Source of the DNA: Desarmillaria ectypa | Lineage: Eukaryota > Basidiomycota > Agaricomycetes > Agaricales > Physalacriaceae | DNA: 64,000 nucleotides | Reading direction: 5' to 3' | Assembly: GCA_030407005.1 (NCBI GenBank) | Contig: JAUDYN010000003.1 | Coordinates: forward strand, 1,302,001 to 1,366,000 | Part shown: piece by piece, positions 57,618 through 64,000 of the stretch | How positions within the stretch are numbered: the stretch's first letter is position 1 | Layout of the letters: each line of letters opens with the position of its first letter | Notes under the pieces: generated by a model | Told to the model about the DNA's origin: nothing | Seen by the model: the letters and a program-made list of their open reading frames with translations, nothing else | Databases searched by the model: none | Program-made: the position numbers and the translations under genes

Positions 57618-57857
57618 GGAATAAATCACTATAGCGCACCCGTGCTGCTTCTAGCGAGTACGTATTTGAAAGTTGTTAGTGTATTTGACTGCGGAGAGTT
57701 GGGCTTTGAAACATTATCAGACACCGTCATTAGGATAGCAAGGCGTTTAGGATGGAAGTTATTTCAAAAGGAGAATATTTACGCCATTTCTGGAAATCTG
57801 ACGGATGCGGTCATCGATCTGGAGAGATGGGACAAATCGGAAAAATATGGCCTTTGA
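57618..57857 (+). pseudogene. Orphan C-terminal-like fragment without a start codon
   Basis: An open segment of about 80 codons reads INHYSAPVLLLASTYLKVVS, VFDCGELGFETLSDTVIRIA, RRLGWKLFQKENIYAISGNL and TDAVIDLERWDKSEKYGL before TGA. The composition, with alternating hydrophobic strands and amphipathic helices, looks like genuine folded protein, yet no ATG and no upstream exon can be joined. It starts only about 60 bp after the NAA40 stop. It may be a leftover of a duplicated or deleted gene, or the last exon of a gene whose other exons I missed. I do not recognise the family. Confidence 0.3.
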
Positions 57858-58328
57858 CAGCTCAAAACACTTCGATTGAAGTTCAACGTCCACTGAGCAG
57901 CGGGCGCCAAGCACTCGACGGGGGTATCACAAACTTTCCAGGACATTGCAACTTTATATCCTGAATCTTAGGGTAGCGCACGAAACATAGATTTTGACAC
58001 ACCGAAGTTAATTACCTCTCCTCGAGGTAACATCCCTATCATGTGACTGCCAGTTAGAAATAATAGTTCACTACTTGCATGCAAATTTTATTCACAGAGT
58101 ACAGTCATAAATATGGAATATTTCCAGATGGATTACAGCTCCCGAGACAAATAAAATGTGTGTAAAAACGCGAACACAGACGCTGAAAAATAATCATGTG
58201 AAAGGTAAGTAACGGTAAATTGCCGTATCAAAACATCCTCTTTGGGAAGGGGCCGGAAAGAAACCGTAGCTTACTCCCTGGATGTTTCGTGCACTATCCT
58301 GTTGAATCTTTGATGAAGAAAAAGATAC
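57858..58328. other. Intergenic stretch before the tRNA gene
   Basis: About 470 bp, AT-rich, especially 58050-58200. No gene is supported. The right end would hold the 3' flank of the minus-strand tRNA gene; a short T-run is only weakly present as the expected Pol III stop. Confidence 0.35.
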
Positions 58329-58452
58329 GCTGGGAGCAGGATTTGAACCTACGCGGTGAAACACCAAGTGATAATTTGACAAATACGTAATCCATGCAAG
58401 AATGAACTGTGTTTGTTCAAATCACTCGCCTTAACGACTCGGCCATCCCAGC
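58329..58452 (-). tRNA. tRNA-Ser (anticodon TGA) with a 43-nt intron
   Basis: Read on the minus strand, the acceptor arms are GCTGGGA and TCCCAGC, fully paired over 7 bp. The D arm is TGGCCGAGTCGTTAAGGCGA (box A type). The anticodon arm is AGTGA-TTTGAA ... A-TCACT with anticodon TGA, serine. A long variable arm (TTGGTGTTTCACCGCG, stem GGTG/CACC) marks a type II tRNA. The T arm is GTAGG-TTCAAAT-CCTGC with box B GGTTCAAATCC. The intron is 58373-58415, one base 3' of the anticodon as in all eukaryotic pre-tRNAs. It contains TCAAA, complementary to TTTGA of the anticodon loop, the usual anticodon-intron pairing. The mature tRNA is 81 nt before CCA addition. Confidence 0.93.
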
Positions 58453-58554
58453 TTGGAAGTCGGCTAAGATCTTTACAAATACATACCTTAGATCCTCAAG
58501 TCATTGAAATCCTCGTCGACATTTCTTGATCACCATCTTCTCAAGCGTCAAGCA

Positions 58555-59150
58555 ATGGACTCGCTCATACCCTTCACAACGTCCGGCGCGCTGGTGGACT
58601 GCGTGGACAGTACGTCGCGCAACCGCCATGGCTTACACTGTTCAAAAATAACGTTCCTTTCTGATTTCTCGCGTCCGTGTTGCTTGTAGGGAAGATGCTC
58701 GTCATACTCAGAGACGGGCGTAAACTGCAAGGCGTCTTGAGGTCCTATGACCAGTTCGGTGTGTCTTTCCTCCTTCATGTACCTGATTCTGTTACCAACC
58801 TTTTGTGTGCCGCGCAGCGAATTTGGTTCTTGAAGACACTGTTGAGCGCATATACCACGGGAATGCTTTTGCAGAGTTTCCGCGTGGTTTATTTCTCATA
58901 CGGGGCGAGAATGTAGTGCTACTGGGTGAAATTGTATGTTTCGTGGCTGTGACTAGACCATGGCTCAACGGGTTTATAGGACCTGGACAAGGAGGATGAA
59001 GTCCCCCTTCGGCAGGTCGACTATGCAACGCTGGAACCGTATCATCAGAACGACATCGAGGCAAAAAAGCGAAGGGAAGAACACAAGGCGCAGATTCTGT
59101 TCGAGGAGAAGGGGTTCTGCAAAGAAGGAGGGGAAGGCGATGGATACTAA
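58555..59150 (+). CDS. LSM1: U6 snRNA-associated Sm-like protein LSm1
   Basis: LSm1 is the defining subunit of the cytoplasmic Lsm1-7 ring that binds oligoadenylated mRNA 3' ends and promotes decapping. The start at 58555 gives [18 protein letters not shown]. After introns follow the Sm fold: [20 protein letters not shown] (Sm1, with the D-G-R/K-x-x-x-G pattern), [20 protein letters not shown] and [19 protein letters not shown] (Sm2, IRGENV). The C-terminal tail reads [20 protein letters not shown] and [20 protein letters not shown], ending EGDGY. The long C-terminal helix after Sm2 distinguishes LSm1 from the other LSm proteins. About 135 aa with four introns. Confidence 0.93.
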
Positions 59151-59363
59151 ATTTTTCCAACGGTATCATCTGCTCGACGTCATCTCTACATTACTGATGA
59201 CCTCTCTATGTTGTGTGTTTCATATTGTACTATTGACATTGACTATCGAGGTGGACTATACATGCAAGTAACAAAGCAGATGATGACAAGACGATGGGCT
59301 ACAAAAGAGATAAAAATACAAGGTAAGTATCAGATAGGTGGGAAAGTCATGGCAGAAAAACTG

Positions 59364-62300
59364 TTATCGTTTCTTCCTCTTCAGAGTCTTCCTGTCATCC
59401 CCGTTCACCTTCCCCTTCCCCTTGACGTTCTTGATCCCGTTGCCATTGACATTGATGACCTTGCCGTTGCTCTTCAAGGGTCCAGGCTTAACGTCTCTGT
59501 CAATATCTGTGCTCTCGGCGCCGATGAGATCCTCCATCTGTTTCCGTATTTCTCGTTCTTTGGTCGTAAGCTTCATGATGGCCTCTTCGCCTTTTGTCTT
59601 CTCGTTATTGATGTCATCCCGGCGAATGGACTGCCAACTGTGATGCCGTTCGCAATCCTTGGGACCAGGACACCACCATTCGGCATCAGTATCGTCGGCG
59701 TCAGCAGCGTAGCTCTCTTCGACACCATCACCCCACTCCTCCCACTCCTCCTCACCGAAGCAGAGTCGTTGATCCCATCCACAGATATCGCCCCCTGCAT
59801 CAGCCCGCTGGCACGCCAACTCCCACACCCGTTCTCGCCAGAGAACACACTCCATCGCACGTCGCAATCCTGCTCGCGCCTTCCCAATGGCTTCCAAAGG
59901 CCCGGCCAAGCGTTCAATCTCCCGCTCCGCCTGGGTCTTGCTCTTCATCACAGCGCCAGTCTGACAGTGAACCACGACCCCTTCTCGCCTCTCTGCATCT
60001 TTCACCTTGGACCATAGCACTTCTCGACTACCACCCTTCGCCGTATACGCCTCGATCCTTCGTCGCATGTACTTGACGCCGCACTCGGGTGAACAATACT
60101 TGCTCAAGGCACCTTTTGATGGTCGATGGCATGCCTCAGTAGAGGAAGGGTCAGGATCATCAAGTCCATTGAGACACCTGGTTTTGTATGTCGTCTTCAG
60201 GTTCAGTTGAGGATTTTCTGAGTGACAGATCAGTTATAGGAAAGAACTCATAGGCAAAATATCACGTACTCTGAATACAGGGTGGACATATGAACTGGTC
60301 CACCAGGTCCACTTCCAGCTCTGACATATTCACGCACTGCATATGATACCAGTCGTCACATCTATCGCAGCCAATCATACAGCGGCCTTCGTCGTACTTG
60401 CGCTTGCACACGCAGTATACTTTGTCGTCCTCCACCTCCTTCTCCTTCTCCTTCTCTTCAGGCTTTTCATCCTGACCCTCCTCCTGCGCATCGCCAGGCA
60501 TGGCACTGGTCGACCGCGATCGAGACGCCGAAATCGATGCTGCCTTGCCCTTTAGAGGCACCGACGCCTCCTTCTTTCCTTTCGGACCAGGTTTCGCACT
60601 AGTTTTGACTGTAAGTTTCGTGGCTTTTGGCTTAGGACCGGGCTTCTTCTTCGTCTTGACAGTCGTTGTCGCAGGGGGCGGCATCGACTCCCTGTCGCGC
60701 TCCTCAAAAGCCTTCTTCTTCATACTGGCCTTTCTGACAGGTGGAACTGGCGGCAACACGAGCTTCTCCTTCACAGGCTCATCCTGCACCAGACTCAGCA
60801 GTTCATCTTCCACGTCAACCTCCATCCGTTCCGCTTCTTCTTCATTGGCATCAGCTATCGGTGTGTCAACATCCGCCAATTCTCTCTCCAGCTCTTTGGT
60901 AAGATCATCTTCAGGTGATGTCGATGAGGAATGGTTCGGTTTCTTCTTCTTCGGAGCAGGGGAATCGGCAAAATGCTCGAGGAACCATTCGTGCGCGTCC
61001 TCGTGTGTCATGCCGTCCTTGTGGGAGGTGGCAGACAGTGGTCTCTTCGGAGGAGTGAGCTTCTCTTTATGAGCGGTGGCTGATAATGGCCTCTTTGGTG
61101 GCTGCTCCGCGTCTTTGTCCTTGTGGTGCACATGCGACGACTCTTTGTGCTTCGGGTGCTTGACTTGTTTCGTCTCCACCTCGCTCCCTGCCAAAGGCAT
61201 CGGCTCGTCTTTCATAGGAGTGCTAGGTGTCGGGGTCGGTGGCACGACACTTTCCCGCCTCTCCACTTTGACCTCATCGATCATTTCGATTTTCTTCTGT
61301 GTGTGTTCTTCAGCCTTTCCGTAAACATGCGCATGGGCGATAGCCCGGCCTGTTTGGCTTCCTGGAGGACTCCGTTTTGTTATGCTGGCCGGAGTAGGAA
61401 TAATTGGGCTAACAATTCTTTGGGTGGGCGTAGGAAGGAGGATGATCGATGAAGAAACAGGCACTATCGGAGGCGGTATGGGCGGCTTGGAGGTTGAGGA
61501 GACACTTGGAGACACTGCCTTGTCGTTCGGAGGTGAAGAGGCAATAGGGCTGACGATTCGTTCTGACGACAATGGTTGTGGATGTCGGGCGATGTCCAAA
61601 GATGATGTCAAGGACGATGTTAACGGCACTCTATCCCTCTGCAAGAGGTCTGATAGCGAGCTGGCAGTGCTTGCTTTTTCGCGACGTGGCTCGGAATGAG
61701 AGTTAAATGGTTTCTCCCGCAAAATGATAGCCTCGGTGTTCGTGATATCCCTACTTGAAACGGGACTAACAACCTTCTCCTCGCGTTCATTCGTATGTTG
61801 AATGATGCTTGAACCTTCCCAATCCTTGGTGGCCAAAGGACTAGGAAAACGCTCTCTGGTAATCATGGGGCTGGGATGGCTCTCCCTCGCGACAACAGGG
61901 CTAGGAGGTCTCTCCCTTACAACCGTAGGGCTGGGAACTCTTTCCCTGGTAGATGTAGGACTGATCGCCTTCTCATGAAGCAGATCGAAATGAGTGGCAA
62001 TAGACAGTCGTTCTCTAGGTAGGGCTATCGACTCCCTAGCGGACGAGTGACTCGGAATGTACTCCTTAGCTATGAGAGGGCTTGGAATGCGCTCTCTAGC
62101 TGAAATGGGACTTGTAACATGCTCTCGGGACAAGATAGGACTTGCATTGTGTTCCCTCGAGCTCGTGACTCGTTCCCTGGTCGGAGCATCCCTGAGATAT
62201 ATCGGGCTTGTAACACGCTCCTGGATTGAGATAGGCGGGAAGGCAGGGACCGTCGGTTGCTCTCGGGAAAGGCCTGGGGTGATTGTCGGGGTATGGGCGG

Positions 62301-64000
62301 TGTGTTCACGGGTAATCTGGTCAGTGATGACATGCTCACGGACATGCTCACGATTGCCGACATGTTCGCGAGGCAGTGCAACGTGTTCACGGGGAGGCAC
62401 GGTGACGACATTTTCACGAGGAGGTAAACCGGCGACAGTGATTGAATGCGATCTATCTCGGTGATGTGTGATAGATGGATGAGTGGAGATAGGTGGAATT
62501 TGCATCGGAAACGAGCGAGCACGCGGATCCCTGCTACGTGCCCGTCAGATGAATGTAATGCAAGGACCGATGAGACGCACCCTGAAATCATGTCCCTCTC
62601 TCTATGAAGCTGCCCCGTTTCCCTCTCAAAAAGCGATTCCCTGAGAAAAGAAGAGAATTCCTGTGAGATAAGCGAAATAAGAAGTGATCGAACCGACCTT
62701 GGATCCCTTGGAAAAACGGGTGACCTATGCAGCAAGTGTGAAGAGACGGGCTCATGATTGGATGAATGAGATGATAGCGAAGATATCGAATCCCTATGTA
62801 TTCGGGTAATGCCTTCTTGAGAAGATATGGAGTCTCGATGAGAATGAGTGACGACGATAGAGTCACGGTGAGAGGAAATTGAGTCGCGGTGAGAAGGCAA
62901 AGGCTCTCTGTGTGTCGGTATCTGAGCCAGTGAATCCCTATGCGAAGGTTGAGACGGCGGAATGACCTGCGATGGATGAGAGCCTATGGAATCCCTACGA
63001 GCTCGATAATCCGTATGAGACATTGGGTCCCTACCAAGGGCTTCCCTTGAGGCGACTTCCCTCTGAGAGTGGGATGACATCGGAATAGAGCCCATCGAGT
63101 CCCTCCGGGACCGGGCGGTAACAGAGTCTGTGTGAGATGTAGAGTCTCGGGAAGACTGAGACGGTATTGTGTCTCTATACACCAACAAGTCTCTGGAATC
63201 TCTCGGTGTGGGGATGGCCTCTCTGTGTGATAACGGGGGGATGGCGAAGGCATGGTGCTGTTGTTGGAACGTGGGCGGGCTGCGTACGATAGATTCACGG
63301 GAGTGCAAGACGGAAGGACTGGTTACACGGTCCCTGGATGAGAAAGATTGAGGGAAGATAGACGGGCTGGTGACTCGCAAGGTCGGATCACGGACAGATG
63401 GTGGGAATGTCGGGGCAAACGATGAAGACGGCGGAAAGGAGTCGCGGGACGACGTCGGGCGGGATGAGCGCAGGGTAGGACTGGTGATGTTTGAAAGGGA
63501 AAGGGCGGGACTCCGGGCAGAATTGGAAGAAAGGGCGGGACTTTGTCTGAGAGAAGGACCGGGAAGGACGGGGCTGAGTGGCTGGTAGTCATGGCCTGAT
63601 CTCCCAAAGCCAATCTGGCCCATTGCCATCCGCTCTCGCTCGTGCAGTAGTCGCTCCTCTCGCTGTTGTCGTTCTCTCTCCTGATCTCGCTGTCGTTCTC
63701 TTTCTCTTTCTTGCTCTCGCTGTCGTTCCCTCTCCCTCTCCCTCTCCATCTCTCTTTCCCGTTCGTCTGAATAACGCTGCTTCTTTGCAGGGTGTTGGTA
63801 TGGGTCGACATTGGTAGGAGAGAGTATGTGGTCGAAGCCGTGACGAGGCGCGGTAACAGGCGGGAGATGATGATAAGTGCTTGTTGGTGTACTGAGCGGG
63901 CGATATTCAGTAGTTGGAGAACGGTCGCTGCTCAGTCTCCGTCGTTCCTGCGACGCGGCCTGAACAAGGGCATCGAGGCCAAAGACATCGGTATTCTGGT
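59364..64000 (-). CDS. SPP1: SPP1/CFP1-like COMPASS subunit with PHD finger and very large repetitive N-terminus (partial)
   Basis: Spp1 (CFP1 in animals) reads H3K4me3 and guides the Set1/COMPASS methyltransferase. The C-terminal ~330 residues are diagnostic: VYCVCKRKYDEGRCMIGCDR, CDDWYHMQCVNMSELEVDLV and FICPPC form a PHD finger (C4HC3). Then come TRCLNG, SKYCSPECGVKYMRRRI (the Spp1/CFP1 C-terminal zinc motif), VVVHCQTGAVMKSKTQAERE and ICGWDQRLCFGEEEW, ending RKTLKRKKR. Upstream lies about 1,100 residues of low-complexity sequence: a Lys/Pro-rich part, an array of degenerate RE(H/R)V..SP units (about 61700-62450), an array of (S)HRDSI-like units (62740-63330), and an Arg/Glu stretch (ERERERERQREQ) near 63700. 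Yeast Spp1 is only about 350 aa. Further upstream FGLDALVQAA is still open at the window edge, so the N-terminus is missing. At least three introns (near 60270, 62540 and 62670). Confidence 0.88.
61700..62450 (-). repeat. Degenerate tandem repeat array encoding RE(H/R)V/SP units
   Basis: Within the SPP1-like gene, the plus strand shows recurring 12-30 bp units around gtgacatgctctcgg / ctctccctgg. In protein these are REHVGNREHVREHV, TREHTAHTP, RERVTSP, REHVTSPISARERIPSPL and similar, with Arg-Glu followed by a hydrophobic residue and a Ser-Pro a few residues later. About 20 units can be counted by eye, of unequal spacing. Confidence 0.7.
62740..63330 (-). repeat. Degenerate repeat array encoding HRDSI-like units
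   Basis: A second array in the same gene. Units read SHRDSI, THREPL, SHRDSL, IHRDSI, ARRDSI, PRDS, SSRDS. On DNA the minus-strand core is cgagactcyat or close variants. It codes for at least twelve units and differs from the RE(H/R)V array next to it, suggesting a separate expansion of a shared R-(D/E)-S core. Confidence 0.7.

Noticed and set aside
60500..62464. Long plus-strand frames rich in Ser, Phe and Gly
   Set aside because: They are antisense to the Lys/Pro/Ser-rich and repeat regions of the SPP1-like gene and have no family match.

Overview
The window is nuclear DNA of a mushroom-forming basidiomycete (Agaricomycetes type). The evidence is genes cut by many introns of about 47-70 nt, compact spacing, alternating strands, and orthologues with basidiomycete character such as serine/proline-rich regulators, a Pil1 eisosome protein and DUF7053. 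Nothing prokaryotic or viral is seen, and no transposon, CRISPR array or rRNA is visible. About 37 protein genes and one tRNA gene can be supported. The spliced models were built by eye, so internal exon borders are approximate unless given explicitly.

Layout. 0-10 kb: the end of IPI1 (ribosome biogenesis), a secreted GH5 mannanase, one member of a small two-copy gene family, an NPC2-like lipid transfer protein head-to-head with a four-helix membrane protein, a probable F-box/LRR gene, and the second copy of the small gene family in opposite orientation. 10-24 kb: a GRIP-domain golgin, PEX14 head-to-head with mitochondrial EF-Tu, glycine cleavage H protein, complex I subunit ESSS, a histidine phosphatase, MEMO1, RPL32 and a PAS-kinase-like kinase. 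24-37 kb: eEF1A, a dienelactone hydrolase family protein, a membrane-anchored GNAT protein, ELP5, a disordered Ser-rich protein, mitochondrial aspartate aminotransferase and cytosolic aspartyl-tRNA synthetase. 37-50 kb: a one-helix membrane protein, an SSH4-like SPRY protein head-to-head with SNF4, a very tightly packed trio (DUF7053, a methyltransferase, a PX-SNARE), an MTM1-like carrier, eIF4E and a Pil1 protein. 50-64 kb: a putative DNA-binding regulator, a small conserved protein, an SPF30-like Tudor protein, RIO2 head-to-head with NAA40, an intron-containing tRNA-Ser(UGA), LSM1 and a very large SPP1-like COMPASS subunit that runs off the right edge.

Most genes are housekeeping genes, and protein synthesis and RNA metabolism are strikingly common (IPI1, mtEF-Tu, RPL32, eEF1A, ELP5, DPS1, eIF4E, SPF30, RIO2, tRNA-Ser, LSM1). 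About eleven pairs are divergent over short shared upstream regions, several of them under 260 bp. No metabolic gene cluster or defence island is evident. The best candidates for new biology are the inverted pair of unrecognised small genes, the near-overlapping trio at 41.7-44.5 kb, three stop-free 51-nt introns, three candidate GC-AG introns, and the repeat-rich expansion of the SPP1-like protein.
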